A stretch of DNA of 64,000 nt from Balanoglossus misakiensis (lineage: Eukaryota > Hemichordata), in NCBI GenBank assembly GCA_040954595.2, contig CM082588.2, forward strand, positions 6,324,001 through 6,388,000, given 5' to 3'. The notes under the pieces were generated by a model. It searched no databases, was not told where the DNA came from, and saw nothing but the letters and a program-made list of their open reading frames with translations. The translations under genes were made by a program, and so were the position numbers. Positions 46,054 to 59,571 of the stretch are shown here, in pieces. Numbering within the stretch: the first letter of the stretch is position 1; each line of letters starts with the position of its first letter.

Positions 46054-49000
46054 TTATCTGATTCTGTCCCATCGCCAGACAGTTCCATCGTCACAGACAC
46101 AGATCAGTATGTTTCCATCCCTGGTCATACTGGTTTGACGGATTGCCGTCTGACATTTAGCATGCGACAGAGTTGTGCACCTGAAAGATAACAAATCGAA
46201 TCTTCAATCATTGGCTCTAGGAGTGCCACCCCCTGGATATTCACCTAAACCTTTTCCTACTCTACCCTTTACTTGTGAGTGGTGCATGTTCAGGGGGTGA
46301 CTCTCCTGATATCTATCATAGTCCACACATAATTGATACATACACCAATAAAGTGAATTAATAACAAAATCTTACCGTGATTTCGAAGGATCGTCACCAT
46401 CAATATCCCATACATATGTTTTACCCGCTTGATTTCCCAGTGCAAGAATCTATCATTGTCAAAGGAACAGAAAATACTATGTCAGTTTTGTTTGCAGAGC
46501 AATTATATATTTTGCCAGCACAACGACCATCACAGTATGATCACTGCCATCATCATCATCACCACCACTACCACTATTACCATCACCACCACCACCACCA
46601 ATACCAAATAATCCCCCCATCACCACCAATATCATCACAAAACACACACTGCCATTATACAGTACACACGTCTCACCTTTTGCCAATAATCCATAGTGAA
46701 TCTCATATACCAGATATCACATTGTGTATATTCGAATTTATGTAGAACCGTCACATTGGTTTCGGATGGTATTATTTGGTCCAAGGAATCGCCTATAGAC
46801 CCCGGTTTCCAGCAAACAATGCAATTTTCACACGACTGCAAAATTAACAAAATATGGACAAATCAGTCAGCGAGTTATCCACACCTGTAAAGACAACTGA
46901 AGTATTTCCATATTTTGTTTTTCTTAGAAAGATACGAAGTTTCTATTTATACGACACACATACCTTTGAGAGAACAAAGTTACCAAGCCACCTAACACAG
47001 TCGACATAGTTACGATGGATGTCTCTGGTTGAGAAGTCCGGATAGTGGACGTGGTGAGACTGGAACGGTCTGGAATAGAATGGAAACATTCACCATACAC
47101 GTATGCTACGGATATTATATGCTGCAATACAATATAATACAATACAATACCAGACAATACAGTGTACAAGTACAGCCGCAATGGACCACAAAAGGATAGC
47201 AAATTCAATGCAAAGGAGCAAAGAACTTCTTTTTAATACCAAAAGCGCGACTGCAAATACAGTCAAAAGCAAATATGCAAGTGAAAAACAGGCATTCTGT
47301 ATTCTTTTTCAGAGTAAAAGATTAACTGAAACTGAACGTATATCCTTACTTGTCTGTCTTTGATGGGCTGTAGTCGTACGATCTCTTGATGGCGTCTTTT
47401 ATTGGTTTTGTATCAAAATTCCACATTTTTAACGAATGATCCATACCGCATGACATAATTCTTTTCCCGTCTAAGTCAAAGTCCTAATAATGACAAAATT
47501 ACAAATTCAAGTAATAGAGGGGATTATATTTCACAACTGAGTGTATATCTAGTGAAAAAAAATATAACAAACTCATAGAGTCTAAGCTTGCACTGATCTG
47601 ACCCACAATGATTCTGTCTCCCTCAGACTCGACTTAGCATACATTGCATACGTGCATAAATTCAATTGATGCCTAATATCACACTTGACAAGAACTTACA
47701 GCACTCAACACTTCGTCTCTGTGTCCATCAATACCACCCAGGATAAGTACGCATGTATCTGTCTTGATGTTCCAAAGTCTGAGAGCATGGTCTGCAAGAG
47801 GAGAGGAAAAAAGTGTTCATATTTTGTATCATCATCATCATCATCTACAATCTCAACTACATGTACATATCAGGTGATTCATTGTGTTAATGCATACTCC
47901 GCTGTGAGATTTTCTAATAACCTCATATTACCTTTGCTGACAGAGAGCAGTAGATTCTGATCGTGTGGATGGAATTTCAGTTCATTCACCGCATTGCCAT
48001 GTCCTACATAATGCTGCAAAAAATATCACAAGAAATATACAGTTTAATATCTCAACAAATTAATTATTCCCCTAGGAACAGACTGTAATGCATTGGTGAA
48101 GATGCAATCAAAATTATTCAACTATGGAATGCATGATTGCAGAATGAACTATTCATGAGTCTAATTCATTCTCCTGGTATGTTGGTTTAATTGCACTGAT
48201 CATACATTATTTTCCACTTCAGCTGATTTTTTTGTAATGTTAAACTTTTAACTAAAATTAGTAATTGCTTGAAAAGACAGTGAATTCCCTGCAGATCGCT
48301 GTGTAATGTTGTTTGATTTTGTACAATTATGCTGATTAAAGCTTGCCCTCTGGTTTACCTTATGACCTCACCAAAAGACAAGCTAATCTCCATAAAAAAG
48401 AAGAAGAAACTGGACACAAGAATTGGAACAGTACATGAATAAGCCTCTGTCTTGAAACTGACCACGGATAAACTTGTAGACTGCCTGACTAAATTTTACC
48501 TTGACACACTGCAAACTGATCGGACTGACCAATCGGATTATTCCCCTGGATCCGGCAACAGCCAATAGTGGTGCACCGGTGCTTTCATCAATAGTCCACG
48601 CACAAGTGTAAAAATTTTCATCTGCCTACAGATTATGCGAAAGCTAAGGAACATTTACAACAGTTAGATTTTCCTTTGAATTTCAATACATTCACAATGT
48701 CTGTATTGTATAACAAATTATTTCTCACTGACACTTTTTTGTTTCGCTTGTCTAAAATCAAGGATACATCTGGATCGCAATAACTCTGCAAGAGTTTAAT
48801 TCCGCCGTCGTCTTGAATCTCATAGATCGTGACTCTGTTACTGCCGACACTGGAGAAGATCTGGCGGTCGCCTTCTTGGCAGTTGTGGTTGAACTGAACG
48901 CCGAACAGGGGCTGGCCGTGGTCTTCTTTCACCATGCTCGTACACTTGTACTGTAACTTGCACTTCTTGTTCTTCCACTTTCCTCTGGGGAACTTCCTGG

Positions 49001-49756
49001 CCAACGTTGTCGGGGTGTCTGATCGGGAACTGGGTTCATCTAGTGTGGACGTGCTTGCTGTGCTTCTTGCTTCCTCTACGTCCTGTACGTCAAAAGGAAA
49101 TGCGCTGTGAGGTTTGATGATTTGTTCGCTATTACATTCTGGCTCAAGAAGTTGTAGGTCAGATGTTGTATGTCCGAAGCCCTACAAATACATATGTTGC
49201 GTTGCATTGATGATTAGTAGGGTTATGGAAATCTAATCAACGACGACGTAAAGGCTTCGCATGGGTGCCTGATTACATGCATCTATTCCACGCAGTTGAC
49301 AGACCCACAGCAAGAAAACTAGCAAGCGTATACTGGTAGTTTTGTGTGCAAGGGTTGTGTGAGTGGAGGCGCAGTCCCACGGTCGCTAGCAACACACAGA
49401 CTGTGCACAAACAGGCAGAGCTAGTGCTGCTGTGGTTGCTGCAGTAATATAGCTCGAGACTACCGTATGTCTGACGCGTGTACCGCAGGTTGTACCATAT
49501 ACCGTGGCGCGAAAGGGTCTATGGTTGTACACATGTCACGTAATAGACAATGTGTACATTTCATTTGTACCGGTATGATTATCACCACTTCTAATCTGAA
49601 CTTAGAAATGGCAGTAACGTTAACTTTACACAGTATCGGCTAAAAACTTATCTAACTTACGTTTTCATCTCCAGAAATATCATTTAACAGCCCATTCTCT
49701 GCCAATTTGGCTTTCTTTGACGGTGGACACAGTCCCGTCTCCTCTACGTCCGACAT
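46054..49756 (-). CDS. EED: EED, Polycomb repressive complex 2 WD40 subunit, complete (469 aa)
   Basis: Ten coding exons join in frame: 49,661-49,756; 48,768-49,181; 48,500-48,625; 47,932-48,013; 47,700-47,791; 47,350-47,483; 46,964-47,069; 46,677-46,835; 46,376-46,449; 46,054-46,180. EED is the WD40 scaffold of PRC2; it binds EZH2 and reads H3K27me3 in the nucleus. The protein starts MSDVEETG with a disordered leader (about 75 residues, longer than in vertebrates), then the conserved GKWKNKKCK and seven blades, with motifs such as [48 protein letters not shown] and [17 protein letters not shown]. The H3K27me3 aromatic cage is conserved (Phe of LFGVQF, Tyr of ENFYTCAW, Trp-Tyr of DIWYMRF). 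It ends VWRWDRIR. All acceptors and donors are canonical. Intron 8 contains a CAY repeat at about 46,535-46,610. Confidence 0.97.
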
Positions 49757-50572
49757 GTTGGCTTCCCGCGGAAACGTAAAAGGGTACTTTCAAAATAAAC
49801 TTATGCTAGACTGTGGGCCGGAGATCGGGGATCGACGACCAGACAATCATCATCGACTTAGTCAAAAAGAGGAATACTGATAAACTCCTAACGAGGAAAT
49901 TTTCCGTGAAGTAAAGTTTTATAATTCCATGTTGTCTGAAAAATTGTAGAACGGACTTTTAGGAAGCCGTAAAATGCATGCCATTTTTACGACAACCGTT
50001 CCAGTGTCCAAAGCCTGAGAATGTTGCACACGGCAAAGTTTGCACGAAAACACTTTCAATCCGCTCTACTTAGTATCAACGAACTAAAGATCCTGATTTT
50101 CTATCAAATGAATTTACAACTTCGGGTTTTTCGAGATATTTAGGAATCGGAAGTGATATCTACTATAAGCAGATGTAGCCTGTCTGTGTGACTCTGATTG
50201 GATAGTGCTCAAGTTGGTAACTGAATTATAATTTGATTATCATGTCATTTTGCTGACTTAGGGGACGCATTTTGTAATGCATGCAACACAGTTATGTGAA
50301 AAGGAGTAAAATTCTAATTATAACTATTTGCCGACTCATCAAAGTTGTCCTGATAAAAAAATGTTTTTAACAAGTGTGAATGGGAATATCCAATCACGAA
50401 ACTTGTTATGTAGCAGCAAAATGACGTAGGCTACCATCTACGCACGCGCAAAGGGGTACGTCGGAGGCAGACAAAACACAGTGAAAGACCGTGTGAATTT
50501 CAGTATTTATTTACGGTGCGATCTTCCAGATTTTGGTCACTTTTCACTACGGATTGACGGAAGTTGGAGAAT
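49757..50572. promoter_or_regulatory. Shared intergenic region between divergent EED and macoilin
   Basis: The two start codons face away from each other with 816 bases between, so both promoters lie here. No TATA box is obvious at either end. Bidirectional control is inference. Confidence 0.5.
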
Positions 50573-53500
50573 ATGAAGAGGCGAAATGCCGACTGTGGCA
50601 AACTCAGACGCCCTTTGAAGCGAAATAAGATCACAGAAGGGATTTATGGAAGGTAGGTTATCATCGCCTGTCGACAGAGAGCTCAATGTTTTAAGGTCAT
50701 CGCTGAGACTAAACCGTATACGTATTCGACGTCTTGTCACTAGGCTGAAGAGATCTTGCGATGCTAAATGATCAAAATGTAACGTCTTGTTTCTCTTTAA
50801 TACTCTGAGCATAGTTTCCTTCAGATGAATTTCCCGTGGTGACTTGTCGATCGTCTGGATCGAAATACGCATCTCGGCAACGCGCGATCAAAAACAACAG
50901 AGCATGTGTTTCCGTGAACCGAAACACGTTGGAAATTGACATAGATTGGACGTATATATCATCACAGATCTTGTACAGTTCTCGAAATTTCCACGGAAAG
51001 GCTCTCGTGTCATTTCTCCATACCTTTGGACGCTCAGAAAAAACATCAATAAACTGAGATCTGTCTGAAACCACACATTTGTTACAGTGAAATTGACAGG
51101 TTCTATGTTTGTTTCAGTAGCGAAACCCCGCCATACGTCCTTTGTGTCACTAAGGTCGGATTTCTCGAATACCAGATAATTTTATTAGCCCATTTACAAA
51201 ATGCTTTACGTTTTGTCCTCTTCTGCACTGGGAAGATTCGATCCCCCCTTTGACCCATATTGGACGCCATTACCGATTATGTCATAGGATCAACAATTGC
51301 TAATCAGATACTAATTTATCAGTTATGTCAACTGGAAATTCACACCAGTGTAAACTTAACTGTTCGAAATTGCGATCCTTATCTCACCTGCGATGTAGCT
51401 GCAGCACTGTAGCTCGAGGTTTTGCCTGGTATTAGGGGGTTGGATAGCAGAACTAGCGCAATCCAACATCCAATGCAATGCTGGGCAAAAACTACAGCTA
51501 CAGTATTGCTGCCACTCTGTACTGTAAATCACCCCTAAATGTGTCAATGTTTAATCATTTATATACAAGGAACTGTTGCCTCCATCTATATGAACTTCTT
51601 CACAAACAATTTTAACATGCAGTTTATATTATTATTTATAATGAAATTGTTACATAATGGAATTGACATCCTTGCAAATTGGTAGATGTTATTCATAAAT
51701 ATTAAAATAGGCAGCTTAGATGGGGGTCTATTAATTTAACTCGGAGTATATATCCATTCATAATATATTTGTCTCAAGGTGTTACAGAAAATTACCAAAT
51801 AATATCTGACAAAATAACATCAAGAACTGGTTGACATTGATTATTATCAATGAAAATTGAGGATATTTGGTTTTGTTTGTTTTCATGAGAAATTGCTGTG
51901 GCCTATTTTGTTGATGAAAGGGGCCAATGCCCCAGTTTCACTTTTGAAGGGGAGTGTTGCTCACTCTGCATATGAACATGGACAATGTCCTAATTACCTG
52001 TCTCTTGTAGGCTCAGTTAATATGGGAAATTAGTTTTCACCCTACGCTATTATATTTTGTCAAAGAGGTGTTGAAAATGCCCATTTCACTGAGAGTGCCT
52101 TCCATTTGATTCCTACTGCACTGACAGGCCTATATAGATTTACATATCATAAAACATGACACATTTGTTAAGTAGAATCATGCATAAAGTGATCCTTAGT
52201 ATCTGTTTAGAGGATTTCATCCTATCAAGCTACGTATAATCTCTACAATGTAAGGCAGTAAACCTTGAACAAATACTAATCCATGAAAGATAAGAGATCA
52301 TTACTACGATTCACACCTCTTCAAAGAACAAATTCACGTCATGATGTCCATAACACTTTTAAATGTGTGAATTGATGGTCAGATGATGTCATTGTAAATG
52401 TACAAGTCCAATGATGCTGTAGAATTCAGTGTTAAGAAGTGTTCATGTTGTTCGAAAGTGAAACTGGTTGAATGTTGAATGAAATTTTGTAGTGCAAAAC
52501 AAGTCTTTCTGAATGTAGATGAATTTATAGCATATAATTTGAATTGTGTGAATGAACATAATAGTATTAAGTGTTTGCAGTTATAAATGTCAAGACATTC
52601 AACAGACTGATATGTTCAGTCGTAAATTTGCCGGCACAAGTACCGGATGCTATTGCATGTTGCTATGTTACAGATGATTCTAGGTAGGGGTCTGTACACC
52701 ATCTCGTGTGTGCCAAGGAATTTCATAAGATCTCACATTGATAACAGAGGTCTCAGAATCCCTTGTGTCAGAATGATGGAACGTGTAAAGCCAGACATAG
52801 AGATTCCATGTAGATTATCAAGTACATGTACAATGTGTATGCCATATCCTACAGCTCAGATATACAAGTCTTGTGTCGATAAATATTTGTCAAGAGTTCG
52901 AAAGATCTTGTGATATCAGCAGAAGTGAAATGGCAAATGCCGTAATGGAGACCTCAAGCATGCAAAATCAGGATTAGGCCTGTAGCCATAGCAACAAGTC
53001 ATCATAAATTAATGCTTGATTAGTTGGGTCTAATCGACCGCATAGACATTTTCATGTATGAGTTGACATGTTCCTAAATGTACTGTAATCTGACACAGAT
53101 GCAGACTTGCAGTGTTTTAGGTGGATCTTCCTAAATTGTTTCATTTTAAATCTACAATAATAAATATGTTGGGATTCTGATGTACAGAGTGTTACAGTAT
53201 AGCTGGACTAACAGATTATCATACAAATAGCCATTGGCACATCTTCTCGGTCTCACCTGCTTACAACTGTAAACAGGATATTCAGCTTGTGCAAAAACAT
53301 GTTCTGCCAGTGTCATGAGCAGATGGAAAATTGAATGGTTAATTTAAAAACAACCTTTGAGCAGGTAAAAGATTGTTCAGAAATATCTTAGCAAAGGTAC
53401 TTTTAGGCAAAGAGAGCAGGGGATTATGTTGACTAGGTCAGATGGTTAGGTCAGTGGAGTGTTGAACACCGGTGCTATACTGTGTCTGGATAGGGGAGGC

Positions 53501-54555
53501 TGAATTAGGAACTGATGCTAGTCATATTGCCCTGTCAGGACATTAAACTGTGCACATGTATATGTGTGTACTGGCAATCTAATGTTTGTAATGTGTAAAG
53601 GTAGTTTTAAAATGTGTGTCTATGCATATAATGATGTTCAATTTCCAGTAGGTACATGTAATATGGTGTCCAGCCTTCCATTTACATATTATATGTACAG
53701 TCTGTATAACTATTAACAAGCAATTATCGGGTCGTTATCAGTACAGTCCAGCCTCAGCCTACATGTATATCATTTGTATGTCATGGTAGCCTGCTTACGT
53801 GAGTGACAGGCCTGCCAGGAAAGGGTTACATATAAATGATATATACGTTGTAAGTATACAATGTACACCCTGTGTAACTTGCGTGTAAACTCAGAGAAGA
53901 TTGAAAGATGGCTGTCATAGTCACAGTGCAGCAGTCATGGTTCAATGGCAGTGGTTTCCGTAGCCAGGTACCAGTACTTTCACACTGTATAAATGGTACG
54001 ATAGTAACTAAATGATAAAACATATTACTATTTTTAGCTGTTAGTTTATACTAGATAGGAGGTCACTTGACATAGTTTGACCTTGACATGATATTTTACC
54101 ACAGCTACCATTTCATTTCATTTTGCAGTTCTAACATCTCATTTTTTTTCTCTTTTTTTGTTTCTCAGCACCTTCCTCTACTTGAAATTCTTGATGATAT
54201 GGGCGCTGGTCTTACTGGCCGACTTCATCCTGGAGTTTCGTTTTGAGTATCTCTGGCCGTTTTGGTTGTTGCTCCGCAGTGTCTATGATTCATTTAAATA
54301 CCAAGGACTGGTGAGTGGAAATTTGGATGACTACAGACCGGAATTGACAAAAGGAAATTTGGGTTTTGACAGTGGAAGAAACATCAGGAAGACACGCAAA
54401 AGGGAAAGGTTTAAAAAATACATGATGAGCAATGCAAAAACATGGAAAAGTTATATAAACAAAATGGGTAGAAGTTTAAAAATAACAGCCAAACAAATAT
54501 GAAAATGATATATTGGCACAAGGTGAAATTAAAAAAAAGCTGGTACATACATACA

Positions 54556-54589
<34 letters not shown>

Positions 54590-57500
54590 CATACATACAT
54601 ACATACATACATGGAAATATCGTCAGAATTGCAGAAACTTATAATGATGTGCAATGTTGAAGTAGTCAAGGGTTTCATTACAAGAGAAGTACTAACCATT
54701 ATTATTAAATTCTATTTCAGGCTTTTTCAGTGTTCTTCATTTGTATAGCCTTCACATCAGATATGGTCTGCTTGCTCTTCATCCCGGTACACTGGTTATT
54801 TTTCGCCGCCAGCACTTATGTGTGGGTTCAGTTTGTTTGGCATACTGGTAAGTACCTTTTTTCCATTAATTAAGTTTGATACAAGACACTGCTAATGTTA
54901 TTCTACATGTGGATATATAGTGAATCAACATTCGACCACAGAAGTTTTCAATTTTGCAGAAACTTCTCTGTCCGTGTAGTTACTCACTCGTTTTGTTTCT
55001 TGTTTCAGAACGTGGAATATGTCTCCCAACAATCTCTCTTTGGTTGCTGTTTGTTTACATTGAAGCATCAGTCCGCCTGAGAGAACTCCGAACAGCATTA
55101 CCGTTTCATTTAGACCTGTGTCGACCGTTTGCAGCACACTGGTGAGTGTGGTGTGTGGGAACTCAAAGATGAATTGTCATTAAAGGAACAAAGTCTCTCT
55201 CTCGCTGCCCTTTTCCCACTTATTATGTTTGATACAAGACACCATTGATAATTCTACATGTGGATATATAGTGAATCAACATTCCACCACACACAACTTC
55301 CATCCCACTTGTTGACATGAGAGATTCATTCATGATATATGACCTCTGCATCTCTGTGGTGTTTCCTCTTTTCAGCATTGGTTACCCGATGGTCACGCTG
55401 GGTTTTGGTGTCAAAAGTTACGTTAGTTATAGAATGAGGTTACGAAAACAAAAAGAGGTAGCGAAAGACAACGAATTTTATATGCAGCTACTTCAGCAAG
55501 CCTTGCCACCAGAACAACAGACATTCTCAACATCATCATCAATGTCAGAAAAAACAAAAGGTGGGTGGCTCTTTTCGGGTATTGCATTTTGTACGAGAGT
55601 TGAACTCAACTCGGAAGATGTTTGTCAAGAAATGTGATCTTGTTTGTGAAGAGATTAACCCTAATGCTACTGGGTGTCATATCTGTTTAGAGTGTCAAGT
55701 CCCTTAAAATACGTATTTGCCACTTTTTCTTCTAAAACGTATTTTGACTGTCTTGACATGGCTCTCATATGTACTTAGACACACTTGACAGTCTGAGCCC
55801 CCTGTAAAATGTACCAAATCGCACTGTATTGGTCTGAGGGTCTTGTTTAGGCCCTACTGATTAACACACACTTGGCAGTCTAACAGGCCTGAGATTCTAT
55901 TATTCTTGGTACTCTGGAAATCAAACCAGTTTCAACTGACTTGGCAGCGTTAGGGTTAATCTTGATTTTATTTTCTCTCTTACAGCTATTTCGACAAACC
56001 CTTCGGAGGAGGTGGTCGCGAACGGCGTCTCGCATAAAAAAGGTGCTTCAATACCCAACGGTACCGGTGCAAAGGGCCCTGTGGACGCAGAGCACAAGGT
56101 CAAGGAGAAGAAGCCCACAAGTAACAATAACTCCTCCTCGGACCCGCCTTCCTCGGGCGGAGGAGACCCCGAGTTCATAGAGACCAAGCTACACAGTAAG
56201 CGTAGCAACCCGGACTTTGACGGGACGAAAGAGAATCTTGCCAACGAGAGTCTGAAATGTTTTAAGCAGGCCAACAGTGCTGCGGGGGGCGGGGCGACGA
56301 CGCCCAAGTCGAAAAACGCCACCATGGCCAAGGAGAACACTCTGGCGCAGAGTAAGAAAAAGAACGCGGCGAAAGCGGAGATTCTGGATTTTACTCCGAA
56401 TGTGGTGACCACGCCGTACAAGGAAGACAAGATGTACAGGTGAGAGATGGAGTTTTGTAGTTTCTGTAGTCGAATAATTAATAAGTGTGAATTTGTCAAT
56501 AATATTTGATCACTAATACAGCACTTCGTCAGGTCTGAACTGGGTCGCAGTGTGACAAATAAAATTATTGCTTACCATACATCTTACATATACAAGTCAT
56601 GCATCTGTTTACATGTAGAGTGGATCATATTTTTCCAATATACAAGCAAATAGCTGTATTCCAAATCATTCTAGACCGACATCAATATATCCTTCTGCTA
56701 GATGTATCAAAACATATAATGCCTGGGGGAATATGTCTTTTTGATTGAAAAGTCCGCCTGGGCTCTCGACAGGAAATAACTGCAATTTTAAATCGTCATT
56801 GTAAATGTCACAGGTCCTTGGGCAAGCAGGAAACCATTAGCAGTACTAATTTGCAGATTTGTTGACACTTTTCATGGTCATTGCAAAATCACTTCTTAAT
56901 TTCAACACGAAATCAAGCAAGACAGTAGATTTGATGGCACTTGCTTGATATTGTGTCAGTCTGCTGTAGTGGCAAGCGTCTTGAAAATTGGAGAGAAATA
57001 TAGTCGGCAATTTGGCTGGGGAACTGACTACCGTATTTGACTGTCGCAAATAAATATGAAAAAGTCATGAACTTTGGCTGAACAAATTGTAGATAAACCA
57101 TTTTTCTTCTGAAACATTACAACGGTGTTTTCATGAACTATCGTTTGTTTCCATAGACTGGAGGCAGATATCAAAAGGCTCAAGGCTGACTTGCAGAGCA
57201 GCAGGCAGACAGAGCAGGATCTGCGTTCCCAGATCATGTCAATGCAGTTGGAGGAAAAATCATTGAAATCAGAGGTTCAAAAAATGAGAGACAACAACGA
57301 AAACCTACAACAGAGGTATGTTTTCCATTTGTTACATTTTGTTTTGAGGAAATTTATCCATTTGGTCAAATCAGGAATTTATGTACAGTGTTAAAGGGAC
57401 AAAGTCTCTCTCTCGCTGCCTTTCTTCCGTATATTATGTTTGATACAAGACACCGTTCATGTTATTCTACATGTGGATATATCGTGAATCAACGTTCAAC

Positions 57501-59351
57501 CACACACAACTGCCATCCTGCATGTATGATATGAGAGTAAAAACCCGCCCCAAATGAATAAATGGTAGAGACCGATTATCCATTTTAGCGAGTTTTTTGT
57601 CCCTTTAACCTTTATAAAACCGTTATAATGCTAGTGTCATAATTAGGTATGCAAAAGCTTTGGTGGACGTTTCGTAATGGAAAGTCTGATAGATTCTCAA
57701 CACTCTCTCTTTCGCATCACATAGGTTGCATAACTTGGTCACTCAGCGACAGCAGGACAAACAGAACCTGAGCAAGTTGGAACAAAAATTAAAACAGGAG
57801 AAGGAGAGTCGTAGCGTCCTCGAGAGCCAACTGCGAGAGGAGCGGAAAAATAAGAAGGCGGAGGAGGCAGCGACCGCACGAGCAGTTGCCATGGCATCCG
57901 TTCGGTGAGAATTAATAACTGCTATCGTTTCATTCTTTCAATACTTTTGTCTACACATTGCTTCAGGTGTCTTTACTGACTGTATATGTCTTGGTAAGGC
58001 ATAGGCTTGATGATTTTACATGTATGCGTGTGATCTCTGTGTTCTGAAGGCAACAGTGTACAGAAACACCTGCCAAAACTGGACACCAAAGGAACTGGAA
58101 AAACGGTTCGCTTTGCAGAGGTGTCTGATTAATAGAGGTTCTTTTAACATGTGGTTCTACGCAAGAGAGACTGTTCAGTATAGACAGGTTTCCAGATAAG
58201 ACAGGGTTCGGTTTAGACAGGTTTTACTGTATCTATGTACTGCTATGAGTAAAGGTTGTTTGACATTATGGGTGTTGTGTGTCTATTGACAGGATGGGAG
58301 ACTGTTCGGACACTTGTAAAGCTCGACGCATGGACTTGACCGAGGAAATCATGGCGCTGAAAAAAGAACATAAAGAGAAGGACGAATTCATGAAAAAAAT
58401 GGAGAAGGAAACAGAGGTACATGTAGGTTTCATAAAGACGCAGATCTGAGGAATTCGTTCAGTCATTTTGTTTACAGTCAAAACATGTCTGGAAGTAGAA
58501 TGTTATATGTTGAATTATTATGAAATTTTGTGTAAAATTTACTCAGAGATTTGCGTTTTTGTCTGTGTTTTTTTCCAGCATCTTCGTCAGAAAGAGGAAA
58601 TCCACAAAGAGACAGATCTTCTCATGTCACATCTCTCAGTCATGCAGGATAAAAACGCCCACCTTGAAAACAGTCTCAGTGCCGAGACTCGTTTGAAACT
58701 TGATTTGTTTTCAGCGTTGGGAGATGCTAAACGTCAACTGGAAATAGCGCAAGGTAAAATCACTTTGATCATTCCGACTGTTATGATGGTGGTGTGATAG
58801 CAATTCATTGCCGTAACATCACTAGGCACAAATGTAGACGATATGGATGGCGCAGAAATAGGAAATTAAACACTTGGTATTTTTCTGTGTATGAAAATTG
58901 AAAGGGTTTGTGTTTACACATATCCATTTTCCAAGTGGACATAATTTTCCATTCTCTGCAGGTCTTGATCCAAATTTGAGAAAAAATATGGAAAAAGTTG
59001 CGAATGTTAGATTTTTGAATGACGACGACAAGTTCGCTATGACACTGAAAGGGTTTAAATCCTTGACTATAACAAAACCTCTTGATATCTGATCCAATAT
59101 TTCCATTCACGTATTTTCTCCCTACAGGTCAGCTGGAAAAGAAAGACATTGAAATCAACGAATTGAAGTCCAAGATCGCCGAGGTGATGGCTGTCATGCC
59201 GACCAGTACCTATCCGAGTACCGTCACGTCGTCTGTCAGCTCCGTCACGCCCCGGTATTCCGCGAGCTTCTGTAACCTTGAAAACGACACCCACCACGTG
59301 GGATCGTCCCTGGATCCCAATGCTTCAGTTTATCACCCCAAGCAGAATTGA
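50573..59351 (+). CDS. MACO1: Macoilin (TMEM57), complete (660 aa)
   Basis: Eleven coding exons join in frame: 50,573-50,652; 54,169-54,310; 54,721-54,847; 55,009-55,141; 55,376-55,560; 55,986-56,439; 57,157-57,315; 57,725-57,904; 58,293-58,416; 58,579-58,753; 59,128-59,351. Macoilin is an ER/nuclear-envelope membrane protein, neuronal in worms and mammals, involved in neuronal excitability. The N-terminus (MKRRNADCGKLRRPLKRNK, then ITEGIYGSTFLYLKF) and the four membrane spans in exons 2-5 are close to the vertebrate protein. Exon 6 (residues about 223-374) is a divergent Ser/Asn/Lys-rich disordered region. Exons 7-11 form the coiled-coil tail (ADIKRLKADLQSSRQTEQDL, LENSLSAETRLKLDLFSALG, IAEVMAVMP), ending LDPNASVYHPKQN. 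The length is nearly that of human (664). Intron 1 is 3.5 kb; introns 3, 4 and 7 contain copies of one MITE family. Confidence 0.97.
50653..54168. other. MACO1: Macoilin intron 1
   Basis: I see no coding exon on either strand; several open frames lack splice sites and family motifs. No transposon with clear ends was resolved. Confidence 0.6.
54545..54612. repeat. (ACAT)n microsatellite in macoilin intron 2
   Basis: Nearly pure ACAT tetranucleotides with one ATAT interruption. Confidence 0.95.
54866..54952. repeat. Partial MITE copy in macoilin intron 3
   Basis: 'gtttgatacaagacactgct' through 'gtggatatatagtgaatcaa' matches the internal part of the element at 57,395-57,604; the ends are missing. 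Confidence 0.75.
55180..55310. repeat. Truncated MITE copy in macoilin intron 4
   Basis: It begins 'ttaaaggaacaaagtctctc' and continues 'tgtttgatacaagacaccat' and 'tgaatcaacattccaccaca', following the element at 57,395 for about 125 bp; the right end is missing or strongly diverged. Confidence 0.8.
57391..57608. mobile_element. TTAA-flanked MITE in macoilin intron 7
   Basis: The 210-bp body (57,395-57,604) starts AGGGACAAA and ends TTTGTCCCT, and TTAA stands at both outer ends (57,391-57,394 and 57,605-57,608). TTAA target duplications are typical of Kolobok and piggyBac elements; the AGGG terminus favours a Kolobok-like source. There is no coding capacity. Confidence 0.8.
58044..58232. repeat. 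Dispersed repeat copy 6
   Basis: It contains 'ttcttttaacatgtggttct', 'agtatagacaggtttccaga' and 'tttagacaggttttactgta', the closest relative of the block at 9,262-9,432. It lies in macoilin intron 8. Confidence 0.6.
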
Positions 59352-59565
59352 AACTGTGTAGGACACGGGTTGTTGACACGATCATTCTAGTTTACCAGAA
59401 AGATGGTTTTTCATGAGACAGGATATACCGGAAATTTTTTGTGTCTTGCCCATTTGTCATGTAATGAAAACTTTGATGTGCATCCGAAGATCAGAAAAAT
59501 CACTGAAATATCAAACCACATTTTCGTTATCAACACATAGAGACATCTGTAATCAGTGATATCAG

Positions 59566-59571
59566 AATAAA
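59566..59571 (+). terminator. MACO1: Macoilin polyadenylation signal
   Basis: AATAAA about 215 bases after the stop codon. Confidence 0.6.
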
